A stretch of DNA of 64,000 nt from Lachnospiraceae bacterium (GCA_017623215.1 JAGAPO010000020.1:1-64000), one strand, 5' to 3'; counted from the first letter of the stretch, positions 26,640 to 37,047 are shown. Numbers and translations: made by a program. Notes: generated by a model not told the origin, from the letters alone.

Positions 26640-26659
26640 TAAATTCTTAGAAAAAGGCA

Positions 26660-26688
26660 TAGGAATTTTTTCAAAAATGAGGTATACT
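26660..26688 (+). promoter_or_regulatory. Possible promoter of pdp
   Basis: TATACT (26683-26688) is a good -10; the -35 region 17 bases upstream (TAGGAA) is poor. It lies about 50 bases before pdp. Confidence 0.4.
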
Positions 26689-26740
26689 GAACTATACGAT
26701 ATGAGAGGGAGCCTAACATTGGATTCAGGAGGGATTTGCC

Positions 26741-28048
26741 ATGAAGATGTACGATTTAATCAATAAAAAGAAACACGGGGCAGCGATGACAGAAGAAGAG
26801 ATTGTATATCTCGTAAAAGGATTCACTGCCGGGGAGATCGAAGATTACCAGATGGCGGCATTTTTGATGGCGGTATGCTTCAACGGAATGAATACCGAGG
26901 AGACGATAGCGCTGACGATGGCAATGGCGGAAAGCGGTGATATTCTTGACTTATCCGCAATCCCCGGGAAAAAGGCGGATAAGCACAGCACGGGCGGAGT
27001 CGGTGACAAGACCTCGCTGATATTGGGGCCGATGGTGGCGGCAGCGGGAGTTCCGGTTGCGAAGATGTCCGGAAGAGGGCTTGGCCACACAGGAGGAACG
27101 ATTGATAAGCTGGAGAGCTTTCCTGGATTCAATGTGAATCTGCCGGAAGAACAGTTCATCGAGCAGGTAACGCGCTGCGGGCTTGCCATTACCGGACAGA
27201 CCGCGAATCTGGCACCGGCGGATAAGAAGCTGTATGCCCTTCGTGACGTAACGGCGACGGTCGATAATATGTCCCTAATCGCATCCAGCATCATGAGCAA
27301 AAAGATTGCGGCCGGCGCGGACGTGATCGTTCTGGACGTGAAGGTTGGGAGCGGCGCGTTTATGCAGACGATTGAGGATGCAAAGCGGCTGGCTGAGCTT
27401 ATGGTGCAGATTGGAGAAGGCGTTGGAAGGAAGACCTACGCGGTACTTTCGGATATGAATCAGCCGCTTGGCTGTGCAATCGGCAATTCTCTGGAGGTAA
27501 TTGAAGCGATTGATACCCTGAAGGGAAAAGGGCCGGAGGATCTGCTGGAAGCAAGCCTTGTGCTCGCCTCCTATATGCTGATTGGAGCGGGACGCGCAGA
27601 GACAGAGGAACAGGCAAGAGAGATTCTGTTAAAGACAATAGAGGACGGAAGTGCGCTTGATAAATTTGCCGAGCTTGTAAGAGAACAGGGCGGAGATGAT
27701 TCGTATGTATATAATACGGACAAATTTGCACAGGCACCGCTGACAGAGGAGCTCATCGCCTGGGAGGACGGATATCTTGGAAGTATCCGGGCAGATGAGA
27801 TTGGAATGGTATCTCAGATGCTTGGCGGCGGAAGAGAGAAAAAGACGGACAGCATCGACCCTCGGGTCGGAGTGAAGCTCTTTAAAAAGCTTGGAGAGCC
27901 CGCTGCAAAAGGAGAGACTGTCGCTGTCTTATATGCGAATGACGCAGGAAAGCTGAAGGCGGCGAAGGAACGTCTGCAGAATGCCTGTACAATTACCAAG
28001 ACAAGACCTGATGTGCCCAATCATATATATGGCGTGATCGGAGGATGA
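26741..28048 (+). CDS. pdp: Pyrimidine-nucleoside phosphorylase
   Basis: A 435-residue enzyme that splits uridine, thymidine and deoxyuridine to base and (deoxy)ribose-1-phosphate in nucleoside salvage. The family signature KMSGRGLGHTGGTIDKLES is near residues 109-127, and KHSTGGVGDKTSL binds phosphate. Length matches Bacillus Pdp and thymidine phosphorylases. GGAGGGATTTGCC precedes ATG 26741. In many Firmicutes pdp lies downstream of xerD, so the two genes between them here look inserted. Confidence 0.93.
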   Translation: MKMYDLINKKKHGAAMTEEEIVYLVKGFTAGEIEDYQMAAFLMAVCFNGMNTEETIALTMAMAESGDILDLSAIPGKKADKHSTGGVGDKTSLILGPMVAAAGVPVAKMSGRGLGHTGGTIDKLESFPGFNVNLPEEQFIEQVTRCGLAITGQTANLAPADKKLYALRDVTATVDNMSLIASSIMSKKIAAGADVIVLDVKVGSGAFMQTIEDAKRLAELMVQIGEGVGRKTYAVLSDMNQPLGCAIGNSLEVIEAIDTLKGKGPEDLLEASLVLASYMLIGAGRAETEEQAREILLKTIEDGSALDKFAELVREQGGDDSYVYNTDKFAQAPLTEELIAWEDGYLGSIRADEIGMVSQMLGGGREKKTDSIDPRVGVKLFKKLGEPAAKGETVAVLYANDAGKLKAAKERLQNACTITKTRPDVPNHIYGVIGG

Positions 28049-28054
28049 CTTTAT

Positions 28055-31000
28055 ATGCTTCGTTTATCCAGAACCGGAATTCGGAACCTCGCCGCCAGTG
28101 ATGTGGTGTATGCGAGAGGACTTCAATATTATAAAACGAACCGCGTGGTGAACGCTGCGTGGTCAAAGACAAACCGTCAGTACAAGATGACGGTTAAGGG
28201 GAATTATAATTATACCGTTACGATCGATGCGCAGGAGGACGGTTCTTTTGAGTATTCCTGCAACTGTCCCTCTTATTTTAAGGAGAAGGGTGCGTGCAAG
28301 CATGTGGTAGCTGCCCTTTTATTTCTCCTGAAATATCAGGAGAAATCCGTGATGGCGGTTCCGGACAGCCCGGATGAAAAGAGGGTCTATCAGCTCCTTG
28401 AGTATTTCAGCAATCAGGAGGAAAGTCTGCTTCCGGCAGCCGGGGAGATATTTCATCTGCAGGCGGTGATTACGATTCCGGCACTGCTGAAAGGAGAAAA
28501 GGGAAGAGCTTATCTTTCTTTGCGCGCGGGAAGCAGCCGGTTCTATAAGGTTCAGACGCTGCACCGCTTCCTTTCGGATTATCAAAGCCGCGAGAACATT
28601 ATTCTTGGAAAAGAATTCCGATTTATCGCGGGGGAAAGTGAGTTCGACAAAGACTCGGAGCAATTAATCAATTTCCTGCTTGAGATCTGCGAGATTCAGG
28701 ACATGATCGATAAGGCAGGTTACACCAGACTATTTAATAAGTCTCAGATTGTGTTGACCAAGGGGATGCTGCTAAAGCTTCTTGAGCTGTTGGGAGAGAA
28801 TTCATTTATCTTGGAGCTATATGGAAAAACTTACGAGAACGTTCGGTTTCAAAAGGGGAATCCGCAGATCCCCTATGACCTTGAGGCAGAGGGGGACGAG
28901 ATTCGGATTGATTACCAGGATAAGGAGGAAGAAGTGATACCGCTGACGGACGGAGGGGAGCTTTTGCTGAACAGGGGAGTTGTCTATCAGCCGGATAAGC
29001 GGTTTTCCAGAAGCTATGTCCCGTTCTTTAACAATCTTGGAAGAGATAAGAAGCCGTTAATCTTCCGAGGGGAGAATAAACAGCGATTTTTAGAGGAGGT
29101 TCTGCCGAGAATTACAGATGTGCTGCAGTTCGAAGTGCCGGAGGTATTAAAAAGCCGGTATATAACGCATGAGCTGGAAAGCAGTCTGTATCTTGATCGA
29201 TATAAGATGTCCGTTAAGGCGGAGCTGAGATTCCGATACGGAGAGTATGAATTCAACTGCTTTGAGGAACCGAAGAGTGACTCCTATATTATTGTGCGAA
29301 ACCGCGGGAAGGAAGACGAGATCATGCATTTGCTGGAGCAGCTGAATTTCGAGCCGCATTCCGGGTTCTTCCTGCTAAAAAGCGAGGATGATATCTACCG
29401 GTTCCTTACCGAGGGAATTGAGCAGCTTTCCAAAGTGCTTACCTTGTATTATTCTGAGGATTTCAAGCGGATCAATGTAAGGCAGTCAGGACGATTTTCG
29501 GTAGGACTGCGGGTTAACAGCAATATTGATCTTCTGGAGATGGAGCTGGATTACGAAGGAATTCCAAGGGACGAATTAAGGGAACTATTCCGTTCCTTCC
29601 AGCTGAAGAAAAAGTATTATCGGCTGAAGGATGGAAGCTTTTTGAACCTTACCGGGGATTCGATACAGGAAATGGCAGGAATTCTGGAGGATTTGAATCT
29701 GGATCCGAAGGATCTGCAGGGGAAGAGTATTCAGCTTGGAAGGAGCGCTGCCCTGTATCTGGAAGGGGCCCTTTCCGAAGAGCACATGGAGATCGAGAAG
29801 AACGAAGAGTTCAAAAAGCTGATTCAGGCTGTCCGCAATCCGGGAGATGGAGAGTATTCACTGCCGGAAGGGATTCATGCGACGCTGCGCCCATATCAGA
29901 TTACCGGTTATAAATGGCTCAGAACTTTAAGCGATAATTCGCTCGGGGGGATACTGGCAGATGATATGGGTCTTGGAAAGACCTTACAGTCCATCGTCTA
30001 TATTGCAGCCTGCCAGAAAGAGAATCCCGCCGCGCTCTTCCTTATTGTCTGCCCGTCCTCTCTTGTCTATAATTGGATGGATGAGTTCGATAATTTTGCT
30101 CCGGGATTAAATGCCAAGGTGGTGAACGGGCCGCCGAATGAGAGACAGGCGATTGTAGAAAGCATGGTGGGAGGAGGCGTATTAATTACCTCGTATCCAT
30201 TAATACGAAGAGATATTGCCTGCTACAGCGAATTATATTTTCATACTGTGTTTTTGGATGAGGCGCAGTTTATCAAGAACGCATCTTCCCAGAACGCACA
30301 ATCGGTCAAGCAGCTGAACGCAGAGCATCGATTTGCGCTGACGGGTACTCCGATCGAGAATTCCCTTTCGGAGCTGTGGTCGATTTTTGACTTCATTATG
30401 CCGTACTACCTGCTCAGCCACAGCCGGTTCGTGAGCCGTTATGAAAAGCAGATTTTAAAGGAAGATAAAGAGACGTTGGATAATCTGAACCGGAGAATTC
30501 ATCCGTTCATCTTAAGGCGTATGAAAAGGGACGTCCTGAAGGAGCTTCCGGAAAAATATGAGAACCGAATGCTAACGGACCTGACCGAGGAGCAGAAAAA
30601 GGTGTATTTGTCCTATATGCAGGATATTCGAAGCTCGCTGTATGCAGAGATTGAGAAGAACGGCATTGAAAGGAGCCAGATGAAGATTCTGGCGGCGCTT
30701 ACAAGGCTGCGTCAGATATGCTGTCATCCGGCTACCTTCCTGGATAATTACACGGGAGGCAGCGGAAAGCTGGAGCTTTTGCTGGGGCTTTTAGAGGATG
30801 CGCTTGCCAATGGGCATCGGGTGCTGGTATTTTCCCAATTTACCTCGATGTTAAAGATTATCCGTGAGGAATTGTCCGAACGGGAGATATCGTATTTCTG
30901 CCTGGAGGGTGAGACACCAATGGTGGTCAGAAACGATTATGTGCACCGCTTTAATGAGGGAGAGGGCAATGTGTTCCTGATCTCTTTGAAGGCGGGCGGA

Positions 31001-31270
31001 ACCGGTCTGAATTTAACGGGAGCGGACACGGTGATTCATTATGACCCGTGGTGGAACCCGGCGGTTGAGGAGCAGGCCACGGATCGCGCATACCGAATCG
31101 GTCAGAGGAATCCGGTGCATGTCATCAAGCTGCTCAGCAAGGGGACCATTGAAGAGAAGATATACAAATTGCAGCAAAAGAAGAAGGATCTGTCCGATTC
31201 CGTTATTCAGGCAAAGGAGGTATTCATTACCCGTCTGACAAGGGAGGAGTTGGAGGATATCTTTCAGTAA
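28055..31270 (+). CDS. SWIM zinc-finger plus SNF2-family helicase
   Basis: A 1071-residue DNA-dependent ATPase. A SWIM zinc finger (CNCP...CKH, residues 69-84) is at the N-terminus. A bacterial SNF2-associated domain fills the middle. The RecA-like core has DDMGLGKT at 636-643, DEAQ at 735-738 and the final ATDRAYRIGQ motif VI near the C-terminus. Proteins of this layout are thought to remodel protein-DNA complexes or act with RNA polymerase, but the role is unproven. It starts six bases after pdp with GGAGG and is probably cotranscribed. Confidence 0.92.
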   Translation: MLRLSRTGIRNLAASDVVYARGLQYYKTNRVVNAAWSKTNRQYKMTVKGNYNYTVTIDAQEDGSFEYSCNCPSYFKEKGACKHVVAALLFLLKYQEKSVMAVPDSPDEKRVYQLLEYFSNQEESLLPAAGEIFHLQAVITIPALLKGEKGRAYLSLRAGSSRFYKVQTLHRFLSDYQSRENIILGKEFRFIAGESEFDKDSEQLINFLLEICEIQDMIDKAGYTRLFNKSQIVLTKGMLLKLLELLGENSFILELYGKTYENVRFQKGNPQIPYDLEAEGDEIRIDYQDKEEEVIPLTDGGELLLNRGVVYQPDKRFSRSYVPFFNNLGRDKKPLIFRGENKQRFLEEVLPRITDVLQFEVPEVLKSRYITHELESSLYLDRYKMSVKAELRFRYGEYEFNCFEEPKSDSYIIVRNRGKEDEIMHLLEQLNFEPHSGFFLLKSEDDIYRFLTEGIEQLSKVLTLYYSEDFKRINVRQSGRFSVGLRVNSNIDLLEMELDYEGIPRDELRELFRSFQLKKKYYRLKDGSFLNLTGDSIQEMAGILEDLNLDPKDLQGKSIQLGRSAALYLEGALSEEHMEIEKNEEFKKLIQAVRNPGDGEYSLPEGIHATLRPYQITGYKWLRTLSDNSLGGILADDMGLGKTLQSIVYIAACQKENPAALFLIVCPSSLVYNWMDEFDNFAPGLNAKVVNGPPNERQAIVESMVGGGVLITSYPLIRRDIACYSELYFHTVFLDEAQFIKNASSQNAQSVKQLNAEHRFALTGTPIENSLSELWSIFDFIMPYYLLSHSRFVSRYEKQILKEDKETLDNLNRRIHPFILRRMKRDVLKELPEKYENRMLTDLTEEQKKVYLSYMQDIRSSLYAEIEKNGIERSQMKILAALTRLRQICCHPATFLDNYTGGSGKLELLLGLLEDALANGHRVLVFSQFTSMLKIIREELSEREISYFCLEGETPMVVRNDYVHRFNEGEGNVFLISLKAGGTGLNLTGADTVIHYDPWWNPAVEEQATDRAYRIGQRNPVHVIKLLSKGTIEEKIYKLQQKKKDLSDSVIQAKEVFITRLTREELEDIFQ

Positions 31271-31303
31271 GGCGGACGGTTTGTTGACAAAAGGAGGATG
31301 TAC

Positions 31304-32008
31304 ATGTCAGCATATGTGGAACTAAAGGAGGTAAGGAAAAGCTACCAGATGGGAAGTGTTACCATTAACGCCGCGGACGGGGTCAGCTTTTCGGTTGAAA
31401 AGGGTGAATTTGTCGTGGTCGTCGGACCAAGCGGTGCGGGTAAGACGACGGTTTTGAATATACTGGGCGGAATGGATACCTGTGATTCCGGTCAGGTGAT
31501 CGTGGATGGCCGCGATATCGCTGGGTATGGCGAAAAGGAGCTGACCGCGTATCGAAGAGATGATATCGGATTCGTGTTCCAGTTCTATAATCTGATTCAG
31601 AATCTGACTGCGAAGGAGAATGTGGAGCTGGCGCTTCAGATTTGTAAGAATCCGCTGGAGGCGGAGGAGGTGCTGAAGGAAGTGGGGCTTGCTGAGCGAA
31701 TGGATAATTTCCCGGCGCAGCTCTCGGGAGGAGAGCAGCAGAGAGTCTCAATTGCAAGAGCGCTTGCCAAGAACCCAAAGCTTCTGCTTTGTGACGAGCC
31801 GACGGGAGCGCTCGATTATAATACTGGAAAGGCGATCTTAAAGCTGCTTCAGGATATGTGCAGGGAGAGAGGAATGACGGTTATTGTCATTACCCATAAC
31901 TCCGCCATTACCCCGACTGCGGATCGCATCATTCGAATTAAGAACGGAAGAGTAAGTGAGATGAAGCGCAACGAGAATCCGGCGTCTGTTATGTCGATTG
32001 AATGGTAA
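31304..32008 (+). CDS. ABC transporter ATP-binding protein (MacB/LolD-type)
   Basis: A 234-residue ATPase. Walker [10 protein letters not shown] lies near residue 41, the signature [15 protein letters not shown] near 142, and [11 protein letters not shown] forms Walker B; the sequence EPTGALD is typical of the FtsX-permease partner group. AAGGAGG lies seven bases before ATG 31304; an ATG six bases earlier abuts the site. The permease follows after about 50 bases, and together they form one system. Confidence 0.93.
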   Translation: MSAYVELKEVRKSYQMGSVTINAADGVSFSVEKGEFVVVVGPSGAGKTTVLNILGGMDTCDSGQVIVDGRDIAGYGEKELTAYRRDDIGFVFQFYNLIQNLTAKENVELALQICKNPLEAEEVLKEVGLAERMDNFPAQLSGGEQQRVSIARALAKNPKLLLCDEPTGALDYNTGKAILKLLQDMCRERGMTVIVITHNSAITPTADRIIRIKNGRVSEMKRNENPASVMSIEW

Positions 32009-32059
32009 GGTTTGTATCTGCGGCCGAATCCGCGGAAGTTTTTAGAAATGGAGATTAGG

Positions 32060-35000
32060 ATGAAACAGAGCAAGAAAGCCCTGCGCAAGGATTTCCGAAT
32101 GGAGATTAAGAAGACGATGAACCGATTCGTGTCGATATTCCTGATATCGGCCTTAGGAGCAGCGTTCTTTGCGGGAGTCCGTTCTACGGCGGGGGATATG
32201 AAATACTCGGGAGATGTGTTCTATGACGATGTGAATCTGATGGATTTGCGGATTATGGGAACGCTTGGAATGACGGAGGCGGACGCGGAAGCGATAGCGA
32301 AGCTGGATGGGGTGGAGAGCGCAGAGCTTTCGTACCGCAGCGACGTATTGTATGAGGATTTGAATACAGAGCTCGTTGTCAGGCTGTTGTCGTATTCGGA
32401 TACGATGAACGGCTATTATATCAAAGAGGGCAGAGTGCCGGAGCGGGCGGATGAGTGCCTTGCGGATCCGGCGTTTCTGAGGCAGTCGGGCAGGAAGATT
32501 GGAGACACGATAACGCTTACGTCCGGAACGAAGGATCCGATTAGCGATACGCTTATCACGGATACATATACGATTGTGGGAGCTGCGACAACTCCGATGT
32601 ATATGGCGATGGATCGAGGGACAAGCTCCATCGGAACAGGGCGGGTCAGCGCCTATCTGGTGCTGCCGAAGGAAAGCTTCCGGCTTGAGGCCTATACGGA
32701 TCTGTACCTGACCGTAACAGGAGCAAAGGCTCTGAATTCGTATTCGGAGGAGTATAAAGAGCTGGTAGCACAGGTTGAAGAAGCTGTTTTGACTATAGAA
32801 GAAGAGCGGTGTCAGGCAAGATATGAGGAAGTTTTGGAAGAGCCGAGGAAAGAGCTTGCGGACGCAAAGCAGGAACTTGCGGACAAGGAAGCGGAGGCAA
32901 ATGCGGAGCTTGCGGATGCAGCAGAGAAACTTACGGATGCAAAGCAGGAACTTGCGGATGGAAGAGCGGAATATGAGGACGGTCTAAACGAGCTTGCCGA
33001 TGCGAAGGCAGAGCTTACGGATGCGGAAAAAGAACTCGAGGATGCGAAGCAGCAGCTTGCGGATGGAAGAGCGGAGCTTGCCGATGCGAAAGAGCAGATT
33101 GAAGCTGCCAAAGCAGAAATAGACGAAAAAAAGCAGGAACTGCTCCGTGCAAAAGAGAATTATGAGAGCGGGTTAACGCAGTATCAGGACGGAAACGCAG
33201 CAATTCTTGAGGCTGAGGCCGAGATACAGTCGGGCGAGGAAGAGCTTGCGGCCGGCTTGGCTGAGATAGAGGCCGGAGAGAAAGAACTGGCGGAAAGAAA
33301 GGAAGAACTTGCGGCACAGAAAGCGGCGCTGGAACCGATAAAGGATAGTGTGACGGAGCAGTGGCAGCAGCTTCTTGCGGGAGAACAGATGCTTGCGGAG
33401 CAGGAACAAAAGCTTGCGGCAGCAAGACAGCAGCTCACCGCTTCAGAAGGCGAGATAGAAGCTGCGAAGGAGACGCTTGCCGGCAGGAAAGAAGAGCTCG
33501 AACAGGCGTATGATGAATTATTATTTGCGAAGGAGCAGCTGGAACAGGGGGAGGCGTCGATTGCGGACGCCGAAGAGAAGATTGCAGAGAGCGAAAGGAC
33601 GCTGAATCAGGAGGCGAAGAAGCTCGCGGATGCCGAGACGGAATATGAGGATGGACTGCGTCAGCTTGCCGAGGCAGGAGAAACCATCGAAGAGAATGAG
33701 GAAAAGCTTGCGGATGCCGAGAAAGAGCTTCTGGATGGGGAACAGGAACTTGCTGATGCGGAAAAAGAGTATGCGGATGCCAAACAGGAGGCCGAGGAGA
33801 AGATAGCTGACGCGAAGAAAGAGCTTGCGGATGCTGAGGAGGAGCTCTCGGAGGTTTCGGTTCCGGAGTGGTATATCTTTGACAGGGAGGACAGCGGATC
33901 GGTCTATGATTTCGGACAGGACGCAGATCGAATCGCGGCGATCGGCAAGGTATTTCCCGTTATGTTCTTCCTGGTTGCGGCATTAGTCAGCCTTACGACG
34001 ATGACTCGAATGGTTGACGAGGAGAGAATTCAGATTGGAACGATGAAAGCCCTTGGCTATTCCAGATGGAATATTGCGTTCAAATACATGATGTACGGAT
34101 TCCTTGCGAGCTTTGGCGGCAGCATCTTCGGTGTTCTGATAGGAGAATGGCTGTTCCCGTTCGTTATTTCATCAACCTATGCGAGTATCATGTATACAGG
34201 TCTGCCGGAAGTCTACACCCCGTTAAATCTTCCGTACGGGGGATTGGCAATCCTGATTACAACTGCCTGCACGGTTGTCGTTACTTACGCAGCATGTGCG
34301 CATGAGCTGAAATCCCAGCCCGCGCAGCTGATGCGTCCGGCACCTCCAAGAAGCGGTAAGAGGGTCTTCTTGGAGAGAATTCCATTTCTTTGGAAGCGTC
34401 TGAACTTTAACTGGAAGTCTACCGTAAGGAATCTCTTCCGTTATAAGAAGCGTTTCTTTATGACCGTATTCGGAATCGGCGGCTGCATGGCGCTTTTGCT
34501 GGTCGGCTTTGGAATCAAGGACTCCGTTGGCGCGATGGCAAAGCTTCAGTATTCGGAGCTTTGGTTCCAGGACGCGATGATTACCCTGAATACTAATGCG
34601 GACGATGAAAAACTGGAAGCGCTGTATGCGGCGTTGGAGGAGGATGAGAGAGTCGCCGGGATCCTTCTTGGAAAATACCAGACAGAGGATTTGAATATTG
34701 AGGACGCGTCCAAGTCCGTTACGGTCGTGACGCTGCAGGATGGGGCCGATCTGGATTCGTTCTTCTGCTTCCGGGATATGGATACGGGAAAGGCACAGAC
34801 ATTGACGGATGACGGCGTTATTCTGACAAAGAAGCTTGCGAATCTGCTTGGAATCGAGGTGGGGGATACCATCACCTTAAGCAATGGCAGCAGGACGAGC
34901 GCGCCGGTTACGGTAACCGGTATATCGGAGCATTACATTCAGCATTATTGTTATATGACACAGAGCCTGTACGAGAGGTTGTATCAGGAAGCGCCGGAAT

Positions 35001-35548
35001 ACAACCAGTGCCTGGTGGTATTGAAAGAAGGCGCTGCAGGAGAGAGCGATGAGCTTGTAAGAGAGATTCTGACCCATGATGAGGCGGCACTTTCCGTGCA
35101 GCAGACCGGGCAGTTCCAGGAAAGCGTGGACAACATGCTGAGCGGTATTAATGTGGTTACCTATGTTCTGATTGCGGCAGCCGGAATGCTGGCATTCGTG
35201 GTGCTGTATAATCTGAATAATATCAACATCAACGAGCGAAAGCGCGAGCTTGCGACGCTTAAGGTGCTTGGCTTCTACAACCAGGAGACCGCGGTGTATG
35301 TATACAGGGAGAATGTCCTGCTGACCATAATTGGAATCATCTTCGGAGCCGGATTCGGTGTTGTGCTGCACCGGTTTGTAATGTCAACTGTGGAAGTCGA
35401 TATGGTTATGTTCGGCAGAGCAATCTATCCGATCAGCTATTTGTACAGCATCTTCTGTACCTTTGCATTCTCGGCAATGATATGCCTGGTAATGTACAAA
35501 AAGATCAGGCGAATTGATATGGTAGAATCGTTAAAGAGCGTGGAATAA
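32060..35548 (+). CDS. FtsX-family ABC permease with a long extracytoplasmic coiled coil
   Basis: A 1162-residue membrane protein. The first transmembrane segment is near residues 25-45, followed by an external domain. About 345 residues (roughly 250-597) form an extremely regular coiled coil with recurring LADAKQELAD-type units. Two FtsX domains with the remaining membrane segments follow, one at about 625-750 and one at the C-terminus, separated by a second external domain. Such mechanotransmission systems act on cell-envelope processes instead of moving substrates through a channel. The repeats make antisense frames open by chance. GGAGATTAGG precedes ATG 32060. Confidence 0.88.
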   Translation: MKQSKKALRKDFRMEIKKTMNRFVSIFLISALGAAFFAGVRSTAGDMKYSGDVFYDDVNLMDLRIMGTLGMTEADAEAIAKLDGVESAELSYRSDVLYEDLNTELVVRLLSYSDTMNGYYIKEGRVPERADECLADPAFLRQSGRKIGDTITLTSGTKDPISDTLITDTYTIVGAATTPMYMAMDRGTSSIGTGRVSAYLVLPKESFRLEAYTDLYLTVTGAKALNSYSEEYKELVAQVEEAVLTIEEERCQARYEEVLEEPRKELADAKQELADKEAEANAELADAAEKLTDAKQELADGRAEYEDGLNELADAKAELTDAEKELEDAKQQLADGRAELADAKEQIEAAKAEIDEKKQELLRAKENYESGLTQYQDGNAAILEAEAEIQSGEEELAAGLAEIEAGEKELAERKEELAAQKAALEPIKDSVTEQWQQLLAGEQMLAEQEQKLAAARQQLTASEGEIEAAKETLAGRKEELEQAYDELLFAKEQLEQGEASIADAEEKIAESERTLNQEAKKLADAETEYEDGLRQLAEAGETIEENEEKLADAEKELLDGEQELADAEKEYADAKQEAEEKIADAKKELADAEEELSEVSVPEWYIFDREDSGSVYDFGQDADRIAAIGKVFPVMFFLVAALVSLTTMTRMVDEERIQIGTMKALGYSRWNIAFKYMMYGFLASFGGSIFGVLIGEWLFPFVISSTYASIMYTGLPEVYTPLNLPYGGLAILITTACTVVVTYAACAHELKSQPAQLMRPAPPRSGKRVFLERIPFLWKRLNFNWKSTVRNLFRYKKRFFMTVFGIGGCMALLLVGFGIKDSVGAMAKLQYSELWFQDAMITLNTNADDEKLEALYAALEEDERVAGILLGKYQTEDLNIEDASKSVTVVTLQDGADLDSFFCFRDMDTGKAQTLTDDGVILTKKLANLLGIEVGDTITLSNGSRTSAPVTVTGISEHYIQHYCYMTQSLYERLYQEAPEYNQCLVVLKEGAAGESDELVREILTHDEAALSVQQTGQFQESVDNMLSGINVVTYVLIAAAGMLAFVVLYNLNNININERKRELATLKVLGFYNQETAVYVYRENVLLTIIGIIFGAGFGVVLHRFVMSTVEVDMVMFGRAIYPISYLYSIFCTFAFSAMICLVMYKKIRRIDMVESLKSVE

Positions 35549-35633
35549 AGCGGCCTGCAGCAGGTTTGGAGTACAGAACAGGCAGGTTTGCACAAGAAAG
35601 AAAAAGCGAGGAAAAGAGCGATTCAGACTGCGG

Positions 35634-35668
35634 ACGGTTTCGGCCCATGAAAAGAAGGCCGAAACCGT
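35634..35668. repeat. Perfect 12-base inverted repeat
   Basis: ACGGTTTCGGCC and GGCCGAAACCGT are separated by 11 bases. No T-run follows, so it is either a weak terminator of the ABC operon, a processing site, or an operator for the gene downstream. Confidence 0.6.
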
Positions 35669-35730
35669 TCGGTGCTTCATGCATATTTTCGGAGGTTTGG
35701 GACTAAGATAGTAGGGAATACGAAGAACGG

Positions 35731-37047
35731 ATGGACGAGAATATGGAAAGGAGACAAAGAACACGAACTTACATATGGGGCAGGAAGACGGGGGCACGCA
35801 TTCTGGCCGTTATCCTGTTATCAGCTGCATTTCTGCAGGCGGCAGAGGTACGGCATGCAGCTGCACAAGCGGTATCCGCACGGAATGCGTCCGGCAGTAT
35901 TTTATACGCACCGGACACACAGGAGGAAGGTGCCGGTACGGATACCCTTGCCATTACCGCGGTATCTGCGGTGTTAATGGAGGGCTCTACCGGGCAGATC
36001 CTCTACGAAAAGGATTCCAGGAAAGAGCTTCACCCGGCGAGCATTACCAAGATTATGACGCTGCTCTTAATCTTTGAAGCAATCGAAGACGGGGCGCTTC
36101 GCCTGACAGACGAGGTTGCAGTCAGCGAACACGCGGCGTCAATGGGCGGCTCCCAGGTATATCTGGAACCATATGAGGTGCAGACCGTGGATACCATGAT
36201 CAAATGCATCAGCATTGCGAGCGCAAACGATGCGAGCGTTGCAATGGCGGAGAAAATCGCGGGAAGCGAGGAGGAATTCGTTGCGAGGATGAATGCGAGG
36301 GCAAAAGAACTCGGAATGAATAATACCCATTTTGTCAACTGCTACGGTCTCGACACGGACGGACATTATTCCTGTGCATATGACGTGGCTCTTATGTCAA
36401 GAGAATTGATTGTGAACCATCCGGAGATCAGTAATTATTCCACGGTCTGGATGGATACAATCATTCATACCACAAGAAGAGGCCAGTCGGAATTCGGGCT
36501 GACCAATACGAACAAACTGATCCGGCAGTACGACGGAATTACGGGTCTGAAAACCGGTTCGACCGGTCTTGCCAAATACTGTCTTTCTGCGACCGCAAGA
36601 AGAAATGATATGGATCTGATCGCAGTAATCATGGCAGCTCCGGACACGAAGACAAGATTTTCCGAGGCGGCAAAGCTTTTGAATTACGGGTTTGCAAATT
36701 GCAGTATCTATAAGGATGAGAACCCGAATCTGCAGACGGACACCCTTCCGGTTGAAAAAGGCGTAAGCGAGGAGGTTAAAATCCGCGTGGAAGGAACGTT
36801 TTCCCATGTCTGTATGCAGGGAGTCGATCCGGGAAGCATTACCAGTGAGATCACGCTGCAGGAGGCGCTTACCGCTCCGGTGGAGGAAGGAAGCCGGGCC
36901 GGTGAGATCCAGTACTATCTGAACGGAAAGCAGATCGGAAGCATCCCGATTGTGGCGGCGGAGTCGGTGGAACGCGCCGGATTCGCGGATTATATAGGGA
37001 AAACAATGAAACAGTATTTTCAGATTTTTAAAGAAAATGCGGATTGA
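35731..37047 (+). CDS. D-alanyl-D-alanine carboxypeptidase (peptidase S11, DacF-like)
   Basis: A 438-residue low-molecular-weight penicillin-binding protein that trims the terminal D-Ala from peptidoglycan stem peptides outside the membrane. An N-terminal signal segment (about residues 22-42) is present. The three catalytic motifs are SITK at 104-107, SAN at 164-166 and KTG at 274-276. A C-terminal beta domain and an amphipathic tail (YIGKTMKQYFQIF) follow. It precedes a metallophosphoesterase and scpAB. A second family member lies at 43021. The ribosome binding site of ATG 35731 is weak. Confidence 0.9.
   Translation: MDENMERRQRTRTYIWGRKTGARILAVILLSAAFLQAAEVRHAAAQAVSARNASGSILYAPDTQEEGAGTDTLAITAVSAVLMEGSTGQILYEKDSRKELHPASITKIMTLLLIFEAIEDGALRLTDEVAVSEHAASMGGSQVYLEPYEVQTVDTMIKCISIASANDASVAMAEKIAGSEEEFVARMNARAKELGMNNTHFVNCYGLDTDGHYSCAYDVALMSRELIVNHPEISNYSTVWMDTIIHTTRRGQSEFGLTNTNKLIRQYDGITGLKTGSTGLAKYCLSATARRNDMDLIAVIMAAPDTKTRFSEAAKLLNYGFANCSIYKDENPNLQTDTLPVEKGVSEEVKIRVEGTFSHVCMQGVDPGSITSEITLQEALTAPVEEGSRAGEIQYYLNGKQIGSIPIVAAESVERAGFADYIGKTMKQYFQIFKENAD

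Noticed and set aside
32812..33438. Several long open frames antisense to the ABC permease
   Set aside because: They mirror the low-complexity coiled-coil repeats (Ala/Ser/Phe-rich), lack ribosome binding sites, and are explained by codon bias of the sense strand.
35681..35710. Sigma-F site before the first D,D-carboxypeptidase (GCATA, 15 bases, GACTAAGATA)
   Set aside because: The -10 matches at only about four of seven informative positions, clearly weaker than the site before the BofC-like gene.
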